DNA of 64,000 nucleotides from Streptomyces asoensis. Its GTDB lineage: Bacteria; Actinomycetota; Actinomycetes; Streptomycetales; Streptomycetaceae. The notes under the pieces are model-generated. The model did not search any database and was not told where the DNA came from. It worked only from the letters and a program-made list of their open reading frames with translations. Shown here in pieces: positions 25,365 to 33,810 of the stretch (positions are counted from its first letter, which is position 1; every line of letters starts with the position of its first letter). A program made the position numbers and the translations under genes. The stretch is from NCBI RefSeq assembly GCF_013085465.1, contig NZ_CP049838.1, forward strand, positions 7,378,001 through 7,442,000, read 5' to 3'.

Positions 25365-25383
25365 AGAGGTGAGCCTAACCTGA
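25365..25383 (-). promoter_or_regulatory. DmdR1/IdeR-type iron box overlapping the promoter
   Basis: The 19-mer matches the consensus TTAGGTTAGGCTAACCTAA at 14 of 19 positions, with its best half GCCTAACCT on the + strand. On the - strand TAGGCT serves as a -10 hexamer seven bases before the GTG at 25364, so a bound repressor would block transcription. Iron-replete repression of the Apd1-like gene is predicted. Confidence 0.7.
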
Positions 25384-25510
25384 CTTGCCGGAGTGTGACT
25401 TCCGGCCGGGGTATGTGCTCGGCCGGGCGGGTACGCGTGCGCGTGCGGCGAGGGACGGGGCACCCTGGCCTGCCCGGGCGTCGCCCCTGGTCACAGCAGT
25501 GTCGGCCACC

Positions 25511-25632
25511 CGAGCAAGGGGCGCCCCGGGCCGCCCGAGCGGGGGTGCGCCCCGGGCCGCCCGAGCGGGGGTGCGCCCCGGGCCGCCCGAGCGGGGGTGC
25601 GCCCCGGGCCGCCCGAGCGGGGGTGCGCCCCG
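25511..25632. repeat. 26-bp tandem repeat, about 4-5 copies
   Basis: Exact 26-bp units begin at 25531, 25557 and 25583; a fourth at 25609 is exact for 24 bases, and a degenerate partial copy precedes the array from about 25511. Each unit contains CCCG-AG-CGGG and GGGG-TGCG-CCCC, so each can form small hairpins. The array fills the gap between the Apd1-like and citrate synthase genes, about 40 bases downstream of the citrate synthase stop, where it could also act in termination. Confidence 0.85.
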
Positions 25633-25674
25633 AACGGTGACGCCCGCCCGCTCGCGACGGCTTCCGCGGCCCTC

Positions 25675-26931
25675 CTACTTCGGTAGCGGCTGGGGCGGCT
25701 TCGGCCCCACGTAGTGTCCGCTCGGGCGCATCCGCAGAGGGCGTTCGCCGTACTCCTCCAGGGCGTGGGCGATCCAGCCCGCCGTACGGGCCACGGCGAA
25801 GATCGTCTCGCTGGCCGAGGACTCCATGCCGCAGGACGCGGTGAGAACGGCGAGCGCCAGGTCCACGTTGGCGTGCAGCGGCGTGTGGCGCGCGGTCGTG
25901 GCCACGATGTCCCGGGCCGCGGCGAGTGCCGGGCCGGCAGCGGGAATCTCCTCCAGGAGGGCGAACAGGGCACGTGCGCGTGGGTCCTCGCCGAGGTAGA
26001 GCCGGTGACCGAGACCCGGAATGCGGCGGCCCGCGCGCAGTTCCTCGGCGATCACCGGGGCGGCACTGCCCACGTCGAGCACCTCGAGCAGCATGCGGTG
26101 GGCCAGCCCCCCGGCCGCGCCGTGCAGCGGTCCCTCGAGCACTCCGAGCCCCGCGGAGACGGCCGCGTAGGCGTGCGCACGGGCCGAGGCGGCGACGCGC
26201 ACCGCGAGCGTCGAAGCGGCCAGGTCGTGGTCGACGAGCAGGCCGAGCGCCGTGTCGAGGACGTGCAGCTGCGTCTTCTCGGCGGGCCGTCCGCTGAGTC
26301 GACCCCACAGGCGCAGGGCGAGCGGGCCTTCGTCACGGTGCGTGGGAAGCTTCGGGGGCAGGGCGGCGACGAGGGTGGGGATCAGGATGCGGGCGGTGCC
26401 GAGCACGGCGTCCTCGGACAGGTCGAACCGCAGCGGGTCCGCGGCCGCGGCGGCGACGGCGGCGACCCGCAACCGGTCGGTGGGACCGGTGTGTTCGGGC
26501 AGCGCCTCGGCGACACGTCGGGCGGCCTCGACGGACGCCTCGGGCGCGGTGAAGGTGACGCCGGGCCGCAGCCGGCCCGTCCACAGCCACTCCGCGACCT
26601 CTTCGTAGGAGTACCGGGAGGCCAGTTCGACCGCGTCGACGCCCCGGAAGTAGTAGCGGTCCTGGTCGATGAAGGTGACGCGCGTGCGGACGGACAGTTC
26701 CGCCCCGGAGCCCGGAATCCCGCTGCTCTCCCGCTTGTTGCGCCGCGCGAGCGCCTCGACCTCCGCGGCGTCGAAGGTGCTGCCCCGGCCCCCGGGCGTG
26801 CGCCGGCTCCTCAGCTGGCCACGACTGACATACGCGTACACGGTCTCGGGCTTCACGCCGAGCAGCTCGGCGGTCTCCTTGGTGCTCAGCCGTCGTTCGG
26901 GGTGGCCGGGTCCGGGTTCGTGATCGCGCAT
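25675..26931 (-). CDS. citrate synthase-like enzyme with N-terminal MerR/excisionase-type HTH
   Basis: 418 aa. Residues about 12-65 form a helix-turn-helix of the excisionase/MerR type (STKETAELLGVKPETVYAYV), followed by a complete citrate synthase fold. Catalytic positions are present: His in GPLHGAAGG, His in GLGHRLY, Asp in HANVDLALAVL. It would condense acetyl-CoA or another acyl-CoA with oxaloacetate; a 2-methylcitrate or other specificity is possible. ATG 26931 starts at the HTH; longer frames upstream lack sense. An HTH fused to a metabolic enzyme suggests DNA binding or an inherited fold used for assembly. It stands alone, followed by the tandem repeat. Confidence 0.85.
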   Translation of the reverse strand: MRDHEPGPGHPERRLSTKETAELLGVKPETVYAYVSRGQLRSRRTPGGRGSTFDAAEVEALARRNKRESSGIPGSGAELSVRTRVTFIDQDRYYFRGVDAVELASRYSYEEVAEWLWTGRLRPGVTFTAPEASVEAARRVAEALPEHTGPTDRLRVAAVAAAAADPLRFDLSEDAVLGTARILIPTLVAALPPKLPTHRDEGPLALRLWGRLSGRPAEKTQLHVLDTALGLLVDHDLAASTLAVRVAASARAHAYAAVSAGLGVLEGPLHGAAGGLAHRMLLEVLDVGSAAPVIAEELRAGRRIPGLGHRLYLGEDPRARALFALLEEIPAAGPALAAARDIVATTARHTPLHANVDLALAVLTASCGMESSASETIFAVARTAGWIAHALEEYGERPLRMRPSGHYVGPKPPQPLPK

Positions 26932-27002
26932 GGGGTCACCGTATCCACGGAACAGGTGTGGACTCCGCCAATGTGAACAGAGCCGTTTTCGGATGCGGTG
27001 CG

Positions 27003-27701
27003 CTATTGCGGTGAAGGTGTATCCCCGTCCTGTGCTTCTCGGATTGCCTGCTCGAACAGCCGGAACAGTCGGCCTTCGGCACTGTCGGCGGGAAGTTCTT
27101 CCTTCGCGGCGCGCGAAGCTTCCCAGTACCGCTGAAATGCCGCGCTTCGGACCAGGGAGCGCGCGTACGCCAGTACCTCCGCTTCGGTGCTTCCTCCCCA
27201 CCTGTAAGCGAGCAGATAGTGACCGAAGACAAGGTTGGCGAACAGATGCTGGCGCACTACTTCGGTGGATTCGCCGGGGTAGTCGTTCCAGACGTCGGCA
27301 AGGGCGGGATCGTCCATCGCCATCTGGGTCAACTGAACGTGCAGCGCGCGCATGTCCGACTCGGCACTCCGGCGCAGCTCATCTCGGGAGGAAACCAGCT
27401 CCTGACGTTGCATGGAGAGCTCATGACGCTGCAGCCGCAACTCCCGCTGTTGGAACATCAGCGTGGCGACGAGCAGCAGCAGGGCCATTCCCGAGAAAAC
27501 AGCGCTTATTCCGCCGAAATAGTCCCCGATGGCACTGCGCTCCGCAGCGGCGTGTCGTCCCCCGTTGGCCTCCTCCACGCCAGTGAGAAGCCAACCGCTC
27601 ATCACAATGGACGCAGCCCCGATGATCGCGGCACAGGCGACGGTCGCGACGCTCCACGCTGATATCCGGAGCAGTGAACGTCCTGTCGGTTGATGCTCCA
27701 C
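27003..27701 (-). CDS. DUF6082-type membrane protein
   Basis: 232 aa. Two membrane segments near residues 14-38 and 62-84, a strongly charged coiled coil (RELRLQRHELSMQRQELV, about 85-115), then a helical cytoplasmic domain with DDPALADVW, the pattern I associate with DUF6082. Function unknown. GTG 27701 is the start. The gene is visibly less GC-rich than its neighbours, and such genes are patchily distributed among Streptomyces, so it may be acquired. Same strand as the small gene at 27856. Confidence 0.7.
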   Translation of the reverse strand: MEHQPTGRSLLRISAWSVATVACAAIIGAASIVMSGWLLTGVEEANGGRHAAAERSAIGDYFGGISAVFSGMALLLLVATLMFQQRELRLQRHELSMQRQELVSSRDELRRSAESDMRALHVQLTQMAMDDPALADVWNDYPGESTEVVRQHLFANLVFGHYLLAYRWGGSTEAEVLAYARSLVRSAAFQRYWEASRAAKEELPADSAEGRLFRLFEQAIREAQDGDTPSPQ

Positions 27702-27855
27702 GTCGTCCTCCCCAGGTCTGCGGAATCGTTCCGGTGCGCATTCCCGGGAAACCGGGCCACGCCGTAGGAGGCGGGCCTGCGTCGCAGGGACGCAGGCCCT
27801 TCACTGCGCCGGCCTACCGGGCCGGCCCATGACCGCAAAGGCGCGGCCACATGGA

Positions 27856-28095
27856 TTAGATGTCGGGAATGTCCATCCTGGCGCGGACGAGGGTCGCCCT
27901 GGTGATCACAACGATCCGCTCCTTCGGGCCTCGCGACGCATCGGACGGAAGTTCTCCGTCCAGCTTCTCTGTGGCGTCCGTCCCGATGACGGCGAAGTTC
28001 CCGTCGCTCAGTTCGAAGATGTCGGGACAGTTCGCGCCCGAAGCGCTTCCTCGCTCACGCGGGGAAGCGCCGATCCGTCGGACGATTTCACTCAC
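27856..28095 (-). CDS. small conserved Streptomyces protein of unknown function
   Basis: 79 aa. Contains CPDIFELSDGNFAVIGTD and ERIVVITRATLVRARMDIP, a pattern I recognise from many small Streptomyces proteins, often beside HTH or DUF397-type genes. Function unknown. GTG 28095 has AGAGGGA upstream; the longer frame to 28281 has no support. Probably co-transcribed with the DUF6082 gene 154 bp downstream. Confidence 0.7.
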   Translation of the reverse strand: MSEIVRRIGASPRERGSASGANCPDIFELSDGNFAVIGTDATEKLDGELPSDASRGPKERIVVITRATLVRARMDIPDI

Positions 28096-28656
28096 TGCTG
28101 TTCCCTCTGGTCCATGGCTCGAGGCCTGGGCGGCGGTAGGACGAGGCGTGCGGGAAGCGGCCCTGTGGGGCGTCTCGCGCCTCGGCGGGAGTGAGCGACT
28201 CTTGTGGAATCGCTCCGCTGGTGAGGCAGTAAAACCTACTGACGCGGCCGGTGTTGGCGAGCTTGGGCCGTTCGTTACCAACCAGGTGTCCGGGATGTGC
28301 CGTATGAGAGTCGACGACCCGTCATTGCGTGGTCGGTCACTCCCCGATCGAGCGGCCGTGCGCCGGTCGTCGGGGTGCGGGTGGACGTGACGGGGACCGG
28401 CGAGCGGTGGGCGGCGCTTGCCGTCTCCCAGGGTGCCGAGCGGCTCTGATCGGCGGGGGAGGCGGAGGGGAGGCGCACGGAGGGAAGCGAGGGTCGCACG
28501 CCAGGGCGCCTTGCCCAGGGGCTGCCCCGCGGACGCTGCTCACGACCGTTCACTTCGCGGTGATTCCCGCGGCTCGTATCCTGGGGCGGCATTCAATCCT
28601 CGTACGCGCGCCCGGGCCGCGCGCCGGTGCACGCGTAGGTTTCGGAAAGGTCGCAC
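28096..28656. other. 561-bp intergenic region with an inverted repeat
   Basis: It contains divergent promoters and no supported gene; the open frames here are Arg/Pro/Gly-rich. The one clear element is CAGTA-AAACC-TACTG at 28227-28241, which on the - strand contains TAGGTT, a plausible -10 for the small gene at 28095 and so also an operator candidate. Confidence 0.45.
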
Positions 28657-29718
28657 GTGTCGCAGAGCCGCAGTCCGCAGCAGATCCCGGTCGTCGTACT
28701 CGCCGGATTCCTCGGTTCCGGCAAGACGACCCTGCTCAACCATCTCCTGCATCGCAGCGGAGGCAGCCGCATCGGGGCGATCGTGAACGACTTCGGCGCC
28801 ATCGAGATCGACGCCATGGCCGTGGCCGGTGCGCTCGGCGACTCCACCGTCTCCCTCGGCAACGGCTGTCTGTGCTGCGCCGTCGACGCCAGTGAACTCG
28901 ACGTGTACCTCGAACGGCTCGCCGGGCCGACCCTCGGCATCGATGTCATCGTCATCGAGGCCAGCGGTCTCGCCGAGCCCCAGGAACTCGTGCGGATGGT
29001 GCTGGCCAGTGAGCATCCCGGCATCGTCTACGGCGGGCTCGTCGAGGTCGTGGACGCCGCCGAGTTCGACGAGACCCGGACGAAGCACCCCGGGATCGAC
29101 CGGCACCTCGCCCTCGCCGACCTCGTCGTGGTGAACAAACTCGACCGCGCGCCCGACGCCGACCGGGTCCTCGGACTCGTCCGCTCCCTCACCGACCGGG
29201 CCGCCGTCGTCCCCGCCACCTACGGCCGTGTCGACCCCGAGTTCCTCTTCGACTGCCGGCCGGGCGAGGAGCGTGTCGGGCAGCTCTCCTTCGACGACCT
29301 GCACGACCGCTCCGGAGACGACCACGCCGACCACCTCCACAGCTCCTACGAAAGCCTCTCCTTCACCTCTGAAGTGCCCCTCGGCCCCCGCCGGTTGATG
29401 GAGTTCCTCGACAGCCGGCCCGAGGGGCTGTACCGCGTCAAGGGGTATGTCGACTTCGGTCCGCACGACCCGGCCAACCGGTACGCCGTGCACGCCGTCG
29501 GGCGCTTTCTCCGCTTCTACCCGGAGCCCTGGCCGGCCGCCGACGCCCGCATGACCCAGCTCGTCCTCATCGGCTCCGGCATCGACACCGCCGCCCTCGG
29601 CAAGGAACTCGAGGCGTGCAAGGACGACGCCCCACACGCCGACGAGCACGGCATGTGGGGCGTCCTGCGCTACGTACAGGCCCCCGACGACGAGGCCTTC
29701 CAGGAGGTCGAGGCCTAG
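28657..29718 (+). CDS. COG0523 (CobW/YjiA/ZNG1) GTP-dependent metallochaperone
   Basis: 353 aa. P-loop GFLGSGKTT near 18-25, metal site CLCC (Cys71, Cys73, Cys74), GTPase motifs EASGLAEP and NKLD, a His/Asp-rich stretch (DRSGDDHADHLH), then a CobW C-terminal domain. These proteins use GTP to deliver zinc, cobalt or another metal to client proteins. GTG 28657 has GAAAGG at 28645-28650. I see no Zur-type box upstream. It converges on parC, and the two stop codons share a CTAG. Confidence 0.88.
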   Translation: MSQSRSPQQIPVVVLAGFLGSGKTTLLNHLLHRSGGSRIGAIVNDFGAIEIDAMAVAGALGDSTVSLGNGCLCCAVDASELDVYLERLAGPTLGIDVIVIEASGLAEPQELVRMVLASEHPGIVYGGLVEVVDAAEFDETRTKHPGIDRHLALADLVVVNKLDRAPDADRVLGLVRSLTDRAAVVPATYGRVDPEFLFDCRPGEERVGQLSFDDLHDRSGDDHADHLHSSYESLSFTSEVPLGPRRLMEFLDSRPEGLYRVKGYVDFGPHDPANRYAVHAVGRFLRFYPEPWPAADARMTQLVLIGSGIDTAALGKELEACKDDAPHADEHGMWGVLRYVQAPDDEAFQEVEA

Positions 29719-32189
29719 ACCGGCCCCGCCACCACCGAGACCGTCTTCGTCAGCGAGACGCCCGAGCCGTCACGGCGCGGGTCCATCTCCGGCAGCTCGG
29801 CCGGCAGGCCGTTCTTCTGAGCCGCCTTGGCCGGGACGGGACCCGCCCAGGCCAGGGACAGGCAGTCCTCGCCCTTCAGGAACCGCTGGCAGCGCACACC
29901 GCCCGTGGCACGGCCCTTGCGCGGGTACTGGTCGAACGGGGTGACCTTGGCGGTCGTCTGGACGGAGTCGTCCAGGGTTCCGCGCGAGCCCGCGATCGTG
30001 AAGACCACCGCGTCCACCGCGGGGTCCACGGCGGTGAACGAGATCACCTTTGCGCCCTCGGTGAGCTTGATGCCCGCCATACCGCCCGCCGCGCGGCCCT
30101 GCGGACGCACCTGCGAGGCCTGATAGCGCAGCAGCTGGGCGTCGTCGGCGATGAAGACCAGATCCTCCTCGCCGGTACGCAGTTCGACGGCACCGACGAT
30201 CCGGTCGCCGTCCCGGAGGGTGATGACCTCCAGCTCGTCCTTGTTGGTCGGGTAGTCGGGCACGACCCGCTTGACGACGCCCTGTTCCGTGCCGATGGCC
30301 AGGCCCGGGGACGACTCGTCGAGCGTGGTCAGGCAGACCACCGTCTCGTCGCCCTCCAGGGAGACGAACTCCGCCAGCGGGGCACCGCCCGAGAGGTTCG
30401 GCGCCGAGGCCGTGTCCGGGAGCTGCGGCAGGTCGACGACGTTGATCCGCAGCAGACGGCCCGAGGAGGTGACCGCGCCGATCTCCCCGCGCGCGGTGGC
30501 CGACACCGCCGAGACGATCACATCGTGCTTGGTGCGCTTGCCGCCCCCGTCCTCGGCGTCCTCGGCGTTCTCCGTGAAGGGCTCGCCGTTCGCCGTGCGG
30601 GCCAGCAGGCCCGTGGAGGACAGCAGGACACGGCACGGGTCGTCCGCGACCTGGAGGGGCACGGCGGTGGCCGTGGTACCCGACGACTCCAGCAGGACCG
30701 TACGGCGCTCGGTGCCGAACTTCTTCGCCACCGAGGCCAGTTCGGCCGAGACCAGCTTGCGCAGCTCCGCGTCCGAGTCCAGGATCCGGGTCAGCTCGGC
30801 GATCTCCTCCTTGAGCTTCTCCTGCTCCGCCTCCAGCTCGATGCGGTCGAACCTGGTGAGCCGGCGCAGCGGGGTGTCCAGGATGTACTGGGTCTGGATC
30901 TCCGACAGCGAGAAGCGCTCCATCAGGCGCTCCTTCGCCTGCGCGCTGTTGTCGCTGGAGCGGATCAGGCGGATGACCTCGTCGATGTCGACGAGCGCCG
31001 TCAGCAGGCCCTCCACCAGGTGCAGCCGGTCACGGCGCTTGGTGCGGCGGAACTCGCTGCGGCGGCGCACCACGGTGAAGCGGTGGTCGAGGTAGACCTC
31101 CAGGAGCTCCTTGAGGCCCAGCGTGAGCGGCTGGCCGTCGACCAGCGCCACGTTGTTGATGCCGAAGGACTCCTCCATCGGGGTCAGCTTGTACAGCTGC
31201 TCCAGGACGGCCTCCGGCACGAAGCCGTTCTTGATCTCGATGACCAGGCGCAGACCGTGCGCGCGGTCGGTGAGGTCCTTGACGTCGGCGATGCCCTGGA
31301 TCTTCTTCGAGCCGACCAGGTCCTTGATCTTGGCGATGACCTTCTCGGGCCCGACCGTGAAGGGCAGTTCGGTGATGACCAGGCCCTTGCGGCGGGCCGT
31401 GACGGTCTCCACCGACACCGTGGCGCGGATCTTGAACGTGCCGCGGCCGTTCTCGTAGGCGTCCCGGATGCCGGAGAGGCCGACGATCCGGCCGCCGGTG
31501 GGCAGGTCGGGGCCCGGAACGTACTTCATCAGGGCGTCCAGATCCGCGCCGGGATAGCGGATCAGGTGGCGGGCGGCCGCGATGACCTCGCCCAGGTTGT
31601 GCGGCGGCATGTTCGTGGCCATGCCGACCGCGATCCCGGACGAGCCGTTGACCAGGAGGTTCGGGAAGGCGGCGGGCAGCGCGACCGGCTCCTGCTCCTG
31701 ACCGTCGTAGTTGGGCGTGAAGTCGACCGTGTCCTCGTCGATCGACTCCGTCATCAGGCTCGTCGCCGCGGCCTGGCGGCACTCGGTGTACCGCATGGCG
31801 GCCGGCGGGTCGTCGTTGCCCAGCGAACCGAAGTTGCCGTGGCCGTCGACCAGCGGCACCCGCATGGAGAAGGGCTGGGCCATCCGCACCAGCGCGTCGT
31901 AGATCGACGCGTCGCCGTGCGGGTGCAGCTTGCCCATGACCTCGCCGACGACCCGGGCGCACTTCACATAGCCGCGCTCCGGGCGCAGGCCCATCTCGTT
32001 CATCTGGTAGACGATGCGGCGGTGCACCGGCTTGAGGCCGTCACGGGCGTCCGGCAGGGCGCGGGAGTAGATGACCGAGTACGCGTACTCGAGGAAGGAG
32101 CCCTGCATCTCGTCGACGACGTCGATGTCGAGGATCCGCTCCTCGTACGAGTCGTCGGGCGGCGGGGTCTTCGTGCTGCGGCGGGCCAT
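29715..32189 (-). CDS. parC: topoisomerase IV subunit A (GyrA/ParC family)
   Basis: 824 aa. Winged-helix and tower domains with catalytic Tyr134 in AAMRYTECR and the quinolone-determining region [16 protein letters not shown]; the C-terminus is a beta-pinwheel. It breaks and rejoins DNA and works with ParE, encoded 16.5 kb to the left. It is called ParC rather than GyrA from its pairing with parE in this neighbourhood; a clear GyrA box is absent. Its stop overlaps the converging COG0523 gene by four bases. Confidence 0.9.
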   Translation of the reverse strand: MARRSTKTPPPDDSYEERILDIDVVDEMQGSFLEYAYSVIYSRALPDARDGLKPVHRRIVYQMNEMGLRPERGYVKCARVVGEVMGKLHPHGDASIYDALVRMAQPFSMRVPLVDGHGNFGSLGNDDPPAAMRYTECRQAAATSLMTESIDEDTVDFTPNYDGQEQEPVALPAAFPNLLVNGSSGIAVGMATNMPPHNLGEVIAAARHLIRYPGADLDALMKYVPGPDLPTGGRIVGLSGIRDAYENGRGTFKIRATVSVETVTARRKGLVITELPFTVGPEKVIAKIKDLVGSKKIQGIADVKDLTDRAHGLRLVIEIKNGFVPEAVLEQLYKLTPMEESFGINNVALVDGQPLTLGLKELLEVYLDHRFTVVRRRSEFRRTKRRDRLHLVEGLLTALVDIDEVIRLIRSSDNSAQAKERLMERFSLSEIQTQYILDTPLRRLTRFDRIELEAEQEKLKEEIAELTRILDSDAELRKLVSAELASVAKKFGTERRTVLLESSGTTATAVPLQVADDPCRVLLSSTGLLARTANGEPFTENAEDAEDGGGKRTKHDVIVSAVSATARGEIGAVTSSGRLLRINVVDLPQLPDTASAPNLSGGAPLAEFVSLEGDETVVCLTTLDESSPGLAIGTEQGVVKRVVPDYPTNKDELEVITLRDGDRIVGAVELRTGEEDLVFIADDAQLLRYQASQVRPQGRAAGGMAGIKLTEGAKVISFTAVDPAVDAVVFTIAGSRGTLDDSVQTTAKVTPFDQYPRKGRATGGVRCQRFLKGEDCLSLAWAGPVPAKAAQKNGLPAELPEMDPRRDGSGVSLTKTVSVVAGPV

Positions 32190-32460
32190 CGCTGCCGGCT
32201 CCTTGCTGGGGCGTGATACGGGATCTGACGCGGACCATTGTGGACCGTGGCACTGACAGCGCGGGCGAGGACCCGGCGTCGGCCGTCCGGGCCCGAACGC
32301 AGAGGCATCTCCTCCACGGCTGCCCGCAGGCTACGCGATCTCGCTCTCGGCGTATGTCGTCCGGGAACTTCGCGGACCGTCCGCACGCTTGCATACAGTG
32401 GCAGGACCGGCAGGAAAACCGCGGTTTCGACGACCGCGTCCGCGATCGGAAGGGACGTAC

Positions 32461-33810
32461 ATGCCCATGGGTCACACGGCCACAGCCCAGGCAGGCTCCG
32501 GGGGCCTGGAAGCGACCGAGCACCGTCTGGCCAACGGCCTGCGCGTGGTGCTCTCGGAGGACCACCTGACCCCCGTCGCGGCGGTGTGCCTCTGGTACGA
32601 CGTCGGTTCACGCCACGAAGTCAAGGGGCGTACGGGTCTTGCTCACCTTTTCGAGCACCTGATGTTCCAGGGCTCCGGCCAGGTCAAGGGCAACGGCCAC
32701 TTCGAGCTGGTCCAGGGGGCCGGCGGCTCGCTCAACGGCACCACCAGCTTCGAGCGCACGAACTACTTCGAGACCATGCCCACCCACCAGCTGGAGCTCG
32801 CCCTCTGGCTGGAGGCCGACCGCATGGGCTCGCTGCTCACCGCGCTGGACGACGAGTCGATGGAGAACCAGCGCGACGTCGTCAAGAACGAGCGCCGTCA
32901 GCGCTACGACAACGTCCCCTACGGCACGGCCTTCGAGAAGCTGACCGCTCTCGCCTACCCGGACGGCCACCCGTACCACCACACGCCGATCGGCTCGATG
33001 GCCGACCTGGACGCGGCGACCCTGGAGGACGCGCGCGCGTTCTTCCGCACGTACTACGCGCCCAACAACGCGGTCCTTTCCGTGGTCGGTGACATCGACC
33101 CGGAGCAGACCCTCGCCTGGGTCGAGAAGTACTTCGGCTCCATCCCCGGCCACGACGGCAAGCCCGCGCCCCGTGACGGCGGGCTGCCCGACGTCATCGG
33201 CGAACAACTGCGCGAGATCGTCGAGGAGGAGGTGCCGGCCCGCGCGCTGATGGCCGCCTACCGGCTCCCCGAGGACGGCACGCGCGCGTCCGACGCCGCC
33301 GACCTGGCGCTCACCGTCCTCGGCGGCGGCGAGTCCTCCCGCCTGTACAACCGCCTCGTGCGCCGCGACCGTACGGCCGTCGCGGCCGGCTTCGGCCTGC
33401 TGCGGCTCGCCGGAGCGCCCTCCCTGGGCTGGCTGGACGTGAAGACGTCCGGTGACGTCGAGGTGCCCGTCATCGAGGCCGCCATCGACGAGGAGCTCGC
33501 CCGGTTCGCCGAGGAGGGCCCCACGGCCGAGGAAATGGAGCGGGCCCAGGCGCAGTTGGAGCGCGAGTGGCTCGACCGGCTCGGCACGGTCGCCGGCCGC
33601 GCCGACGAACTGTGCCGGTTCGCCGTCCTGTTCGGCGACCCGCAGCTCGCCCTCACCGCCGTCCAGCGCGTGCTCGACGTGACGCCCGAGGAGGTGCAGG
33701 AGATCGCCAAGGCCCGCCTGCGCCCCGACAACCGCGCGGTGCTCGTCTACGAGCCGACCGCCGCCGAAGCCCCTGCCGACCAGGACGAGAACGAGGAGGC
33801 GGCCCGGTGA
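32461..33810 (+). CDS. M16 zinc peptidase, catalytic subunit
   Basis: 449 aa. Inverted zinc motif HLFEH (His62, Glu65, His66) with the distal Glu in VVKNERRQRYDN near 142, followed by the second M16 half. Bacterial M16 enzymes of this size act as heterodimers with a non-catalytic partner to degrade peptides. ATG 32461 has GGAAGGGA upstream; ATG 32467 is possible. The next gene starts inside its stop codon and encodes the expected partner. Confidence 0.9.
   Translation: MPMGHTATAQAGSGGLEATEHRLANGLRVVLSEDHLTPVAAVCLWYDVGSRHEVKGRTGLAHLFEHLMFQGSGQVKGNGHFELVQGAGGSLNGTTSFERTNYFETMPTHQLELALWLEADRMGSLLTALDDESMENQRDVVKNERRQRYDNVPYGTAFEKLTALAYPDGHPYHHTPIGSMADLDAATLEDARAFFRTYYAPNNAVLSVVGDIDPEQTLAWVEKYFGSIPGHDGKPAPRDGGLPDVIGEQLREIVEEEVPARALMAAYRLPEDGTRASDAADLALTVLGGGESSRLYNRLVRRDRTAVAAGFGLLRLAGAPSLGWLDVKTSGDVEVPVIEAAIDEELARFAEEGPTAEEMERAQAQLEREWLDRLGTVAGRADELCRFAVLFGDPQLALTAVQRVLDVTPEEVQEIAKARLRPDNRAVLVYEPTAAEAPADQDENEEAAR

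Noticed and set aside
25531..25632. Possible CRISPR array
   Set aside because: The 26-bp units are contiguous with no unique spacers and no cas genes nearby; it is a minisatellite.
29616..32216. Very long forward frame opposite parC
   Set aside because: It mirrors parC codons on the other strand (Asp/Gly/Arg/Val/Leu-rich), has no start signal, and parC is unambiguous.
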